The position numbers and the translations under genes were made by a program. Positions 52,398 through 62,435 of a stretch of 64,000 nt of DNA are shown here, piece by piece; within the stretch, counting starts at the first letter, position 1; each line of letters starts with the position of its first letter. The notes beneath the pieces were generated by a model, which was given only the letters and a program-made list of their open reading frames with translations, was not told where the DNA came from and did not search any database. The stretch is from DASQGA01 sp963722715 (GTDB lineage Bacteria > Actinomycetota > Thermoleophilia > Gaiellales > Gaiellaceae), in the NCBI GenBank assembly GCA_963722715.1, contig CAVROA010000010.1, forward strand, positions 1-64,000. The letters run 5' to 3'.

Positions 52398-55161
52398 GTG
52401 ACCGTCGCGAACCAAGAGGTGCCAACGCGCGAGCCGCCGGTCGCGACCGACCGGCAGGACGTCTTCATCTCGTACTCGCGCATCGACATCGAGTTTGTGC
52501 GCAGGCTGCACGACGCACTCGCGGAGGCGGGGAAAGACGTCTACGTCGATTGGGAGGACATTCCCGCCTGGTCGCCGGACTGGCAGCAGGAACTGTTCGC
52601 GGCGATCGAGCGTGCGGACACGTTCATCTTCGTCCTGAGCGAGAGCTCGCTTGCCTCGGAGCACATCAAGGTCGAGCTCGACCACGCCGTCGAGCAGGGA
52701 AAGCGGATCAAGCCGCTCTATCTCCACGAGGTCGACGACGAGCACGTGCCCGATGCCCTGCGACGTCCTCAATGGACCGACTTTCGGCAGCCGGAGCGGT
52801 TCGACCAAGCCTTCGCGGAGCTGCTGGCTGTGCTCAACACCGACGTGGACTGGCTGCAGGCTCACACTCGTCTCCTTGTTGACGCGAACGAATGGGTCGA
52901 AAGCGGCGAGGACAAGAGCTTCCTGCTTGGGCGAACCGCCCTGAGCGAGGCCGAGGAGTGGCTGACCCAGCAGGCTGGCAAAGAGCCGTCCCCGACTGAG
53001 CTTCAGATCCGCTACATCGCCGCCAGCCGCGAGGCGAAGAAGCTCCGACGGCGGATCACACTCGGAGCGATTCTTTTTGCACTCGCGGTGGCGATCGTAT
53101 TGGCAGGCTGGGCGCTGCTTCAGCGCACTGAGGCGATCTCCCAGAAGCAGCGGGCCGAGCTCGAGGCGCTGGTGGCCCAATCTCGCGAGCTGGCGGCGAC
53201 GGCCAAGGAACGCCTCGCGATCGACCCAGAGCTGAGCCTGCTCCTGGCCGCCGAGGCGGCACAAAAGGCGCAGACCAAGGAGGCAGGGGATGCGCTCAAG
53301 CAGTCACTCCTGGCCTCACCCGTCCGGCGCACATTCCGTGCCGGCAAGGGTCTCGTGAATACGGTGGCCTTCAGTCCCGATGGGAAGCTTGTGTTGACAG
53401 CCGATCCGAAGGCGGCACGCCTCTGGGACGTCGAGAGCGGCCGGCAGGTCGGTGTGTTCTCGGGCCATGGAGAGGACGTGAACGGCGCCGCCTTGGATCG
53501 CGAAGGCAATCAGCTCGCGGTGGCGCGAAACGGAGGGACGATCGAGCTATGGAACGCGGCGTCCCAACAAGTCGCGCGGCGACTGCCCGGAGACTCTTTC
53601 GGGGATAACGAGGTGAGTTTCAGCACGGAGAAGAAGCCGCGCTGGGTCGTTACGGCCGGACTGACGGGGTCGGCGCACGTCATCAACGTGCGGACCGGCC
53701 GAGCGACGGCCACCCTCGAACGGGATGCAAACGCGCAGAGCGCAGCCCTGAGTCCCGACGGCGCGCATGTGGTCGTTGCCTATGTGGACGGCCCTGCACG
53801 GATCTGGGACGTCTCGACCGAGAAGGCGGTGTTGTCTCTCCCGGTGGACGGGGCCTGGACCGCCGTCTACAGCAACGACGGAAAGCGCGTCCTCACCGCC
53901 GATGACGACGCCGCTCGTCTCTGGGACGCTGAGACGGGAAGGCTGCTCGCGACACTTTCCGCCAAGTCGTCGCTCGGAATCATCTCCGCGGCTTTCAGCC
54001 GCGACGGAGAACGCGTGGTCACAGGGGGCGTCAACGGCAACGTGGTGGTCTGGGATGTTGCTTCCGAGCGCGAGCTCGCCGTCCTGAAAGGTCATACGGA
54101 CGAGCGTGCTGAGCGTCGCCTTCAGCCGCGACGGCAACTTCGTCGTCAGCGGAAGCGAGGACGGCAGCGCGCGGGTCTGGGAAGTGGAGAAAGCGCGGAC
54201 CTACACGCGGCTAGGGGCGAAGGGGGACAGCTTTGGCAGCTTCAGCTGGGACGGAAAGCTTGCGCTGACCCGCGGCTCGGACGGAACGCTGTCGGCGTGG
54301 CCCGTGACGAGGAAGGCCCGTCCAACGCACGTGCCCGCCGGTCGAGTCGACGCTTGGACGTTCAGCCCGGACGGGACACGCGTCGTGCTCGGGGGGCAGA
54401 ACGGGATCGAGATCTGGCGCTCGAGCGACTGGAAACGCGTTCGTGCGCTCGCCTCCGAGAGCGCCGGGGCGAAGACTGCGAGCTTCAGGTCTGACAATCG
54501 CTTCCTGGTCACGACGGATCAGGGCCAGTTCGCTCGCGTCTGGGACGTGGCGAGCGGAGAGGTCGTCCGGCGGCTTACTTGCAAAGGCGGCGGCGTCTGG
54601 CAGGCCTCGTTCAGCCACACCCACAAGCTCCTCGCCATCGCTTGCCTCGAAGAGGTCGTGGTCTGGAACGCTGAGAGCCCCGCACCGTCTGACTGGATAC
54701 CTGTCAAGCGGTTCCCGGGAGCTCAGGACCCGTTCTACGACGTCATGTTCTCGCCGGACTCCGAGTTCATCGTCCTCTTGAGCACAAACGACACGGCAAG
54801 AGTCCTGCGCACGGACACCTGGCAGGAGTCGGGCACGCTGACTCTGCGGCCGGCGGAGGCCTACACCTTCAGCGTGCCCGGCGATCTCTTGGTGGCGGCC
54901 CACGCTACGGGTCCTCCGACCGCGTGGGACCTCGCCAAGGGGCATCGCATTGCACTCCTCGGTGACATTCGAGGCCGGGTTGCGGATGTGTCCTTCACCT
55001 CCGACGGCCGTACCCTGCTCGTCGCTCTGCAGCACGGCGCCATCGAGCGCTACGCCTGTGACGTCTGCGGTTCGGTTGAGGAGCTTCTGAACCTCGCAGA
55101 GGAGCGAAGGACGCGTCCGTTGACCCCGGAGGAACGAGCCCTGTACCTCCACGAGGGCTGA
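52398..55161 (+). pseudogene. TIR - TM - WD40 protein, single-base frameshift
   Basis: A protein of about 920 residues split in two frames. N-terminal TIR domain (about 20-150: DVFISYSR, V-Y-V-D-W-E-D-I, S-S-L-A-S-E-H-I-K-V-E-L with the candidate catalytic Glu93), one membrane helix (about 219-242), a coiled-coil segment, then WD40 repeats (about 310 to the end). The first frame ends at 54494 but becomes nonsense after G-H-T-D (54101). The second frame resumes V-L-S-V-A-F-S-R-D-G at 54106 and runs to 55161. One base removed at about 54105 restores a perfect WD40 repeat. TIR domains are NADases or scaffolds in immunity; fusion to a membrane-anchored propeller suggests a sensor-effector. Confidence 0.82.
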
Positions 55162-55174
55162 TCTGGCGCTAGCG

Positions 55175-55654
55175 CTACGTCCCGCTGGATGAGGCTTCCG
55201 GGGCGGTCGGCACGAGCTGACCGGTCCCGACGCCGCTCCCTTGCCGTGAGTGTGTTTCCTGGAGCAGCTCGGCGAGACGCTCCAGCAACCTCCACGCCAG
55301 GTCGGCGTTGCCCTTGACGAGGCTACGGAACTCCCACATCGACGTAACGAAGCAGTGAACATCAGTGGTGGCCGTTACCGACGCTGTGCGGACGCGATCG
55401 CTGATCAGGGCGACCTCGCCGAAGTGATCGCCAGGGCCTAGCGTGGTTATCTCCTTGCCGCGAAAGGAGACAGACGCCTCGCCTTCGGTAATGACGAAGA
55501 AGCCAACTCCTTTCTCCTCACCCTCTTTCACGATCGGGGAGCCGGCGGGGATGATCCGCTCCGTAAAGTCCTTGGCGACTCGCCCGAGCTCTCGGTCGCT
55601 CAGCCCCCCTAGCAGCGGCACGCCCCGCAAGGCTCTGGCGACGTCATCCGTCAT
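55175..55654 (-). CDS. cyclic-nucleotide-binding domain protein
   Basis: A 159-residue single cNMP-binding domain: beta-roll with the phosphate-binding cassette F-G-E-V-A-L-I-S-D-R-V-R-T-A-S-V, then a C-terminal helix and a disordered Ser/Thr tail. There is no DNA-binding domain, so it is not a full CRP; it may bind a partner. It fits with the class III cyclase gene 2 kb away. TAGGAT lies 6 nt before the ATG. Convergent with the TIR-WD40 gene. Confidence 0.88.
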   Translation of the reverse strand: MTDDVARALRGVPLLGGLSDRELGRVAKDFTERIIPAGSPIVKEGEEKGVGFFVITEGEASVSFRGKEITTLGPGDHFGEVALISDRVRTASVTATTDVHCFVTSMWEFRSLVKGNADLAWRLLERLAELLQETHSRQGSGVGTGQLVPTAPEASSSGT

Positions 55655-55660
55655 AGGTTG

Positions 55661-55666
55661 ATCCTA
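55661..55666 (-). promoter_or_regulatory. candidate -10 (TAGGAT) for the cNMP-binding gene
   Basis: TAGGAT on the minus strand, exactly 6 nt before the ATG at 55654, with no ribosome site. Confidence 0.4.
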
Positions 55667-55751
55667 CTTCGCGGAAGGATCGCTTTCCTACTCACGGCCA
55701 ACGTTCGGGCGTGCCTACCGCCGGCCCGCGTGCCCTCCCTTCTCGGCCGTG

Positions 55752-55967
55752 TCAGCGCTCGAGGCCGTCGACGAGGTCACGAACGTGGCGCTCCCCACCT
55801 GAGCGAATCGGCTCGCCGTGGCCGACGGCCACGATCTCGCTGTCGAAGCCGGCCATGCGCCGGAGTGACTCTCGATGCTGCTTCTCGTTCAGGTTGAAGG
55901 CGGGCCACCCCGCCGTGCCGATTGCGCGAGCACCCCCTGCCAGATCGCCCCATCGGGCGGCGTGCAT
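55752..55967 (-). pseudogene. C-terminal fragment of a metallo-beta-lactamase-fold hydrolase
   Basis: A 71-residue remnant matching only the end of an MBL-fold protein: a helical piece (FNLNEKQHRESLRRM) and the final metal-ligand region V-A-V-G-H-G-E-P-I. The N-terminal HxHxDH motif is absent and an in-frame TAG lies just upstream. Probably decayed. The flanking 90-100 bp on each side show nothing else. Confidence 0.5.
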
Positions 55968-56057
55968 GCCGAAGCCCGCGAACTACTCGGCTAGCTTGAC
56001 TCAGCTGTAACGAGCTGAGAGCCTTGCTTCGATTTCGCGGTTACAAAGGGCGTCGAG

Positions 56058-57512
56058 TTGGGAATTGCGGCTGGGGAAAAGGTGCAAGGAGCTCCTCTTT
56101 GGCGTGCTCGGGCCGCCCTGCTTGTCGTCGGAGGCTTCCTTCTCGTCAGTTTCGCCGCTGTCGTGCCCGATGCCCGCGCGGCGGAGACCACTTGCTTCGG
56201 TAAGCCCGCGACCATCGTTGGGACCGACGGCGATGACCGGCTGCGCGGGACGGACGGGCGGGACGTCATCGTCGGAAGAGCGGGAAACGACATCATCCAG
56301 GGCTTCCACGGCCGCGACCTGATCTGCGCCGGCGAAGGCGCCGACACAGTGGCCGCCGGGAAAGGCTCCGATCGGGTCGAAGGCGGTAATGGGGATGATG
56401 TCGTGAGTGGAGGTCTCGGGGCGGATCAGCTCGGCGGCGGCTCGGGAAACGACACTCTCCTCGGTGGCGTGGGTGGAGGCGAGTTCCTCGTCGAGGTTCT
56501 GCGAGGCGGGACCGGAAGAGACCGGCTCGTGGGCGGCAGAGGCATCGATCAACTCGAGGGCGGGCCCGCTCAGGACACGATCGAAGGCGGTAGAGGTCGC
56601 GATGATTTCTACGGCGGCCCGGGCGACGATTCGCTCAGCGGCGGAAGCGGACCCGATATTGCCCGCTACAACGCCCCCGTGGTGGTCGACCTCACCGCCG
56701 GAACCGCAACCGGAGCAGAAGGCTCGGACACGCTCGTCGGGATAAACGGCATCCAGGGCTCCGAGTCAGCGGACACGTTGATCGGGGATGCGGGCCCGAA
56801 CTTCATCTTCGGCGGTGGCGGCGACGACCACATCGAAGGAAGGGCCGGTGACGACTTCCTCTTCGGCGATACGGGCACGGATCTGGTCGACGGCGGACCC
56901 GAGCGCGACACCTGCTTCGGCGAGAGCGTCCCGAACTGCGAGCCGCTCCACGCGGGAGGGGACGTGCCGGCCGGCGCCTACACGACCACCCGCTTCGCGC
57001 GGCCCTTCTCGTTCACGATCGGGGACGGCTGGTTCACGCCGACCGGTGACCAGCCGGATGCGCTCGAGTTCCAAAGACGCGGTGCGCCGCCAAGCTTCGT
57101 GGACGACTTCTCGTTTCTCCGCGTGACCAAGGTCTACAGCCCCCGAACCGGCAACGTGGTGGACGCTCCGCGCCGCCTTCTCGCCTGGTTTAGGAACCAT
57201 TCTGCGTTTCGCACCAGCGAGCCCGTGCGGACGAGCATCGGCGGCGCGTCGGGCTTCCGGGTGGATGCATCCGTCCGCTCCGTCCCTCAGGCCCTCGAAT
57301 GCCCGATCTCGCCTGACATCGCATGCTTTCCCATCTTCGAGACCCGCGGCGTGAGCACGTTCGTCCTCTTCAAGGGCGAAAAGGTTCGATTCATCGTGCT
57401 GAACGTCGGCGGGATGAAGGTGACGATCGTCCTGGAAACGGCAGCGCGCCGCTTTTCCGGGCTGGTGCGCGACGCCAACGCGGTGCTCGCCACGGTGGAC
57501 TTCACCCCTTAA
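56058..57512 (+). CDS. secreted RTX-like calcium-binding protein with novel C-terminal domain
   Basis: A 484-residue exported protein. Signal peptide (about 17-41), then RTX nonapeptides from about residue 57 to 275 (G-T-D-G-D-D-R-L, G-G-S-G-N-D-T-L and others). A Cys-containing module (about 280-300) leads into a 190-residue C-terminal domain with no repeat that I cannot place; a similar layout occurs in other secreted RTX proteins. Start TTG at 56058 has AAAGGG upstream at good spacing; GTG at 56082 is the alternative. No export genes nearby. Confidence 0.78.
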   Translation: MGIAAGEKVQGAPLWRARAALLVVGGFLLVSFAAVVPDARAAETTCFGKPATIVGTDGDDRLRGTDGRDVIVGRAGNDIIQGFHGRDLICAGEGADTVAAGKGSDRVEGGNGDDVVSGGLGADQLGGGSGNDTLLGGVGGGEFLVEVLRGGTGRDRLVGGRGIDQLEGGPAQDTIEGGRGRDDFYGGPGDDSLSGGSGPDIARYNAPVVVDLTAGTATGAEGSDTLVGINGIQGSESADTLIGDAGPNFIFGGGGDDHIEGRAGDDFLFGDTGTDLVDGGPERDTCFGESVPNCEPLHAGGDVPAGAYTTTRFARPFSFTIGDGWFTPTGDQPDALEFQRRGAPPSFVDDFSFLRVTKVYSPRTGNVVDAPRRLLAWFRNHSAFRTSEPVRTSIGGASGFRVDASVRSVPQALECPISPDIACFPIFETRGVSTFVLFKGEKVRFIVLNVGGMKVTIVLETAARRFSGLVRDANAVLATVDFTP

Positions 57513-57617
57513 CGCCGCCGCTCCGCCTCAGCTCCGGTTGATGCTCGTCGGCTCGGAGCGACCCAGTGACCATGAGGAGGCGGGTTCGCGGGGCTTCTCC
57601 TGTCGCGGGCCCTAACC

Positions 57618-57623
57618 TAGACT
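57618..57623 (+). promoter_or_regulatory. candidate -10 (TAGACT) for the cyclase-ATPase gene
   Basis: TAGACT lies 7 nt before the ATG at 57631, with no Shine-Dalgarno. Confidence 0.4.
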
Positions 57624-57630
57624 CCGCCCT

Positions 57631-60600
57631 ATGCCCGCGTGTCCGAGCTGCGGCGAGGAGAACCCGGAGCGAGCAAAATTCTGTCTCGAATGCGGTGCGC
57701 CCATCGGGGAGGCGCCCGCGGGGCCGGGCGAAGAGCGGAAGTTCGTGACCGTCCTCTTCTGCGATCTGGTCGGGTTTACAGCCCGCTCGGAGACCGCCGA
57801 TCCCGAGGACGTCCGCGCGGCCGTGCGGCCGTACTACGCGCGCCTGCGCCGGGAACTCGAGCGCTACGGCGGCACGGTGGAGAAGTTCATCGGCGACGCG
57901 GTGATGGCGGTCTTCGGTGCCCCCGTCGTCCATGAGGACGACGCCGAGAGGGCCGTCCGCGCCGGCCTGCGGATCCTGCAGGCGATTAACGAGCTGAACC
58001 TGGAGGAGCGGCTTGAGCTCGCGGTGCGGATCGGGATCAACACGGGCGAGGTCGTCGTCACACTCGGCGCCCGTCCGACCGAGGGCGAGGGGATGGTGGC
58101 CGGCGACGTCGTCAACACCGCTGCTCGGCTCCAGACCGTTGCGCCGCCTGGGGGAATCGCGGTCGGGGAGTCGACCTATCTCGCTACACGCGATGTCTTC
58201 GACTACGAGCCCCTCGAGCCGGTGAGCGTGAAAGGGAAGAGCCGGCCGCTCCCGGTTTGGCGTGCTATCGCTTCCCGTGCGCGTTTCGGCTCGGACCTTC
58301 GCCGCCATGCCGTTCCAATGGTCGGCCGCGAGGTGGAGAAGACGCTGCTGCAGGGTCTGTTCGAGCGTGCCCTTCGCGATGACTCGGTGCAGCTCGTGAC
58401 GATCGTGGGCGAGCCGGGGGTGGGCAAGAGCAGGCTTGTCTTCGAGCTCGACGCGTACGTCGACGAGCACCCCGATCTCATCACCTGGCGTGAAGGTCGC
58501 TGCCTCCCGTACGGGGAAGGGATCACCTTTTGGGCGCTCGGCGAAATCGTCAAGGCCCAGGCGGGCATCCTCGAGTCGGACGCCCCGGAAACGGTCGCGG
58601 CCAAGCTCGAGCGGGCCGTGCCGGAGACGGAACCCGACCGGGAATGGCTGAAGGCACGCCTCAGACCCCTCGTCGGTCTTGAGGGGCCGGGAGCCCAGCG
58701 GGAGGAGTCCTTCACCGCCTGGCGCCGCTTCCTCGAGGCGCTCGCCGCCGCCCGACCGGCGGTCCTCGTCTTCGAGGACCTCCACTGGGCCGATCCTGCG
58801 CTTCTCGACTTTCTCGAGCACGTCGCCGATTGGTCCGAAGGCATCCCGCTTTTCCTGGTCTGCACAGCCCGCCCGGAACTGTACGAGCGGCATCCACACT
58901 GGGCAGGCGGAAAGCGGAACGCGACAACGATCAACCTTTCCCCGCTGAGCGGCGAGGAGACGGCCAAGCTGGTCGCAGAGCTGCTCGAGCAGGCGGCCCT
59001 GCCGGCCGAGGTGCAAGCCCCCCTCGTCGAGCGCGCCGGCGGTAACCCGCTCTATGCGGAGGAGTTCGTGCGCATGCTGATCGACCGCGGCATGCTCGTC
59101 CGAAAAGGTCGCACGTGGACGCTCGCCGAGGGCGCCGAGATCCCCTTCCCCGAGAGCGTGCAGGCGCTGATCGCGGCCCGCCTCGACACTCTCCCGCCGG
59201 AGCGGAAGGCGCTGCTCCAGGATGCCGCCGTGCTCGGAAAGGTCTTCTGGTCGGGAGCAGTTGCGGCCATGGGGGAACGGGAGGAGGGGACGGTGCGGGA
59301 GGCCCTGCACGAGCTCTCCCGCAAGGAGCTCGTGCACCCGGCCCGGGCGACGACGATGGAGGGCGAAGCTGAGTACTCCTTCTCGCACGTCCTCATTCGC
59401 GATGTCGCTTACGCCCAGATCCCGCGCGGATCGCGTGCGGAACGGCACTGCCTCGCCGCCGGGTGGATCGAGCAGAAAGCGCCTGAGCGGATCGAGGACC
59501 TCGCCGACGTGCTTGCTCACCATTACGTACAGGCTCTCGAGCTGACGCGATCGGCCGGAGGAGATGCCGGCCATCTCGTGGAACGGGCAGTGCGGTTCCT
59601 TGCCCTCGCCGGTGATAGGGCGCTAGCGCTTGACGTCCCTCGCGCAGAGCAAAGCTACGCCCGGGCTTTAGAGCTCCTCCCACTGGAGCACCCCGACCAC
59701 GCACACCTCCTAATGGGATGGGGGAGGGCGCTGACGCTCGGGGCCCGGTTCGAGGAGGCGATCGACACGCTCGAGCGGGCAGCACAAATCCACCGCGACC
59801 GGGGAGCGCACGTCGAGGCCGCCCAGGCGCTGCTCCTGTGCCGAGACGCACTCGGGAGGTTCGGCGGACCCCGTGAGCAGGCGAGTGCGGAGGAGGCGAT
59901 CGCCCTGCTCGAGGGCCATGAGCAGGGGCCGCAACTAGTCGACGCGTACGAAGCGATGGCTGCGATTTGGTACCGGCGGGGAGCGGACTCCGAAGCGATT
60001 GCCTGGGCCGAGCGAGCTCTCGCGCTCGCTCGCGAACTTGGCCTTGCCGAGCCGGCGCGCACGCTCTCGATCCGCGGGGGCGCGCGCGTGTCCCAGGGCG
60101 AGGGAGGAGGGCGCGAGGATCTCGAGCGGGCTCTCGATCTCGCACTCGAGCGTGGCTTGGGCCGCGAGACAGCTGCGATCTACAACGACCTCGGCCTTGC
60201 CCTCGCGACGACCAACGGGCCCGCACAGGCGATCGAGTGCTTCCGGACCGGGATCGAGTTCGCGCAGAGGCGCGGCATGGCCGAGATGGTGTTCACGTTG
60301 AAAGGCTCGATGCTCCACCCTCTCTACGACGCCGGCGAGTGGGACGAGGCGCTAGTGCTCGCTGCCGAGCTCCAGACAGGGGACATTCCGTGGGAGCTCG
60401 CAGCGGTGCGCGGGATCGAGGCCGACACCTTGGCGTCTTGTGGCGACCTGGAGCGTGCCCAGGAGCGGGTCGAGTGGGTCCTCGCCGCGGCCAGGGAGCT
60501 GCAGGAGATGCAGTTCCTCCTCCCAGCACACACCGTCGGGGCGCAAGTCCGGCTCGCCCGCGGCCAGCCGAGCGAGGCCGAAGTGTTGCTGCGTGAGCTC

Positions 60601-61023
60601 GAGCGGCTTCCGTACGCGCTCGAGAGCTGGAACGTCTCGACCTACCTGCCGAAGCTCGTGCGGACGGCGACGGCGCTCGGGGAGCTCGAGCTGGGTGAGC
60701 GGTTCGTTGCGGCCGTGCCCTCCCTTTTGCCCGCTCACGAGGCGGCAAAGGCGAGCGCTCGCGCCGCGCTCGCCGAGGCGCGCGGGGCGGCCGATGGGGC
60801 CGCAGCGCTTTACGGTGATGCCGCCAAGCGCTGGCAGGAGCTTGGCTACGTCTACGAGCGGGCGCACGCGCTGCTCGGCAAGGGCCGCTGCCTCGCAGTG
60901 CTCGGCGCGGCCGGTGCAAGCGAGGCACTCACAGAGGCGCGCGCGATTTTCTCTCGGCTGCGTGCCCGCCCTGCGCTCGAGGAAGTCGAGAGGGAGCTCG
61001 GACGCGCCGCCGCCGCCAGTTGA
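57631..61023 (+). CDS. class III adenylate/guanylate cyclase - AAA ATPase - TPR regulator
   Basis: A 1130-residue cytosolic protein. Zinc ribbon with Cys 4, 7, 18 and 21; class III cyclase domain (about 36-215) with metal Asp45 and Asp89, base-binding Lys85, and D-V-V-N-T-A-A-R, all canonical, so it is probably active; then a STAND/AAA ATPase with Walker A G-E-P-G-V-G-K-S (260-267), a winged-helix-like region, and about 450 residues of TPR-type helices. The zinc-ribbon/cyclase/ATPase/TPR layout is common in actinobacteria. The product could feed the cNMP-binding protein encoded 2 kb upstream. The stop overlaps the DUF885 gene start. Confidence 0.88.
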   Translation: MPACPSCGEENPERAKFCLECGAPIGEAPAGPGEERKFVTVLFCDLVGFTARSETADPEDVRAAVRPYYARLRRELERYGGTVEKFIGDAVMAVFGAPVVHEDDAERAVRAGLRILQAINELNLEERLELAVRIGINTGEVVVTLGARPTEGEGMVAGDVVNTAARLQTVAPPGGIAVGESTYLATRDVFDYEPLEPVSVKGKSRPLPVWRAIASRARFGSDLRRHAVPMVGREVEKTLLQGLFERALRDDSVQLVTIVGEPGVGKSRLVFELDAYVDEHPDLITWREGRCLPYGEGITFWALGEIVKAQAGILESDAPETVAAKLERAVPETEPDREWLKARLRPLVGLEGPGAQREESFTAWRRFLEALAAARPAVLVFEDLHWADPALLDFLEHVADWSEGIPLFLVCTARPELYERHPHWAGGKRNATTINLSPLSGEETAKLVAELLEQAALPAEVQAPLVERAGGNPLYAEEFVRMLIDRGMLVRKGRTWTLAEGAEIPFPESVQALIAARLDTLPPERKALLQDAAVLGKVFWSGAVAAMGEREEGTVREALHELSRKELVHPARATTMEGEAEYSFSHVLIRDVAYAQIPRGSRAERHCLAAGWIEQKAPERIEDLADVLAHHYVQALELTRSAGGDAGHLVERAVRFLALAGDRALALDVPRAEQSYARALELLPLEHPDHAHLLMGWGRALTLGARFEEAIDTLERAAQIHRDRGAHVEAAQALLLCRDALGRFGGPREQASAEEAIALLEGHEQGPQLVDAYEAMAAIWYRRGADSEAIAWAERALALARELGLAEPARTLSIRGGARVSQGEGGGREDLERALDLALERGLGRETAAIYNDLGLALATTNGPAQAIECFRTGIEFAQRRGMAEMVFTLKGSMLHPLYDAGEWDEALVLAAELQTGDIPWELAAVRGIEADTLASCGDLERAQERVEWVLAAARELQEMQFLLPAHTVGAQVRLARGQPSEAEVLLRELERLPYALESWNVSTYLPKLVRTATALGELELGERFVAAVPSLLPAHEAAKASARAALAEARGAADGAAALYGDAAKRWQELGYVYERAHALLGKGRCLAVLGAAGASEALTEARAIFSRLRARPALEEVERELGRAAAAS

Positions 61024-62243
61024 GCCCCGAAGGTGCGCCGACAGATTTGATCGAGCGCTACCTTACGCTCGGACTCGAGCTTGGCCGGCACGTCGACGGT
61101 TTCGTTGACGCGTACTACGGTCCGCCTGAGCTCGCACGACGGGTCGACGCGGCCCTACCCGCGGATCCCCGCCGGTTGGTCGATGAGGCAGGCCGTCTGG
61201 CCATCGACCTCGCCGCCGATCCGGTCATCGACGCTCAGCGAAAACGCTGGTTGCTGGGACAAGTGCTTGCGTGCGAGACGGTTGCGCGTCGTTTGGCCGG
61301 CGAACGATTCCCATGGACAGATGAAGTCGAGCGGTGCTTCGGCACTCGTCCTTCGCTCGTCGCCGAGGAGCGCTTCGCCGAGGCGCACCGGCTGCTCGAA
61401 GGTGCCCTTCCACCGGGCGCCTCGCTCGCGGAGCGGTACGGACGATGGCTGGAAAGCCAGGCTGTCCCGCGCGACCTCCTCCTCGCTGCAGCAGAGCAGC
61501 TCTCAGAAGCGCTTCGCCGACGCGCCCACGAGCTCGCGATGATGCCCGATGAGGAGGACTTCGAACTGGAGCTCGTCGAGGGCGAGCCCTGGAGCGCCTT
61601 CAACTACTACCTCGGCGGCTTCCGCAGCCGGGTGGCCATCAATGCAGACACGGTCATGTGGTCGTCGTCTCTGACAGATCTCGTCACCCACGAGCTCTAC
61701 CCGGGCCACCACACCGAGCACGCCTGCAAGGAGGCGCTTCTCGCGCGGCAGCGAGGCTACCTGGAGGAGACGATCGCGCTCGTGCTCACACCTCAGTCGC
61801 TGGTGTCCGAGGGGATCGCCTCGCTGGCGTTTGAGATCGCACTCGGCGAAGACGCACATGCCGTCGCGGCGGATCTGCTTCGATCGCTGGACATTCCTTA
61901 CGACTACGAAACGGCCAATGCGATCCAGGACGCCGACGAGGCGCTGGCCGGCGTCATCGTCAACGTTGCTCACCAACTACACGAGAAAGGGGCCGAGCTT
62001 GCCGAGGTTCGCGAGTACGCGCTCCACTGGAGCCTGAAGCCGCCCGAAATCGTCGATCGGATGCTCGCCTTCGCAGGCGATCCCATTTGGCGGACCTACG
62101 TCAGCACGTACTCCGACGGTCACCGCCTGTGCCGCGCGTTCGTGGCGGGCGACGACGAGCGCTTCGCGCGGCTCCTCGTCGAGCAGCTGACGCCGGCCGA
62201 TCTCCTGAAATCCCGAGATTGGAACGTCATTCGCGTGAACTGA
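61020..62243 (+). CDS. DUF885-like zincin
   Basis: A 407-residue, mostly helical protein with the motif H-E-L-Y-P-G-H-H-T-E-H (first His at residue 224), matching the DUF885/carboxypeptidase-like zincin signature H-E-x-x-P-G-H. A downstream S-E-G-I-A fits the third-ligand region. No signal peptide. The fold is that of M2/M3-type peptidases; substrate unknown. TTG start overlaps the cyclase stop (TTGA), so translation is coupled. The 192 bp downstream contain no gene or clear terminator. Confidence 0.78.
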   Translation: MSPEGAPTDLIERYLTLGLELGRHVDGFVDAYYGPPELARRVDAALPADPRRLVDEAGRLAIDLAADPVIDAQRKRWLLGQVLACETVARRLAGERFPWTDEVERCFGTRPSLVAEERFAEAHRLLEGALPPGASLAERYGRWLESQAVPRDLLLAAAEQLSEALRRRAHELAMMPDEEDFELELVEGEPWSAFNYYLGGFRSRVAINADTVMWSSSLTDLVTHELYPGHHTEHACKEALLARQRGYLEETIALVLTPQSLVSEGIASLAFEIALGEDAHAVAADLLRSLDIPYDYETANAIQDADEALAGVIVNVAHQLHEKGAELAEVREYALHWSLKPPEIVDRMLAFAGDPIWRTYVSTYSDGHRLCRAFVAGDDERFARLLVEQLTPADLLKSRDWNVIRVN

Positions 62244-62435
62244 TGCGCCTGAGCATGCGTTGGCGCTGAACCGCTTCCAGAAGCTTCGAACGGCGATCAA
62301 GGCGGAGTTTCTTCTCGGGAGTGCACGCTGCCGTTAGCCCGACGGTCACTGCGAGAGTCGCAGGTTGGCGACGATCAAACGAGAGCACACTCGGGCAGCC
62401 GACGGCTGACGTGCGAGGGCCCCCAAACCCAGCGG

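Noticed and set aside
57502..59574. 690-residue minus-strand open frame opposite the cyclase-ATPase gene
   Set aside because: It is the antisense of a protein with intact zinc-ribbon, cyclase and Walker motifs; the antisense product has no motif and shows the Arg/Gly/Leu bias typical of high-GC shadow frames.
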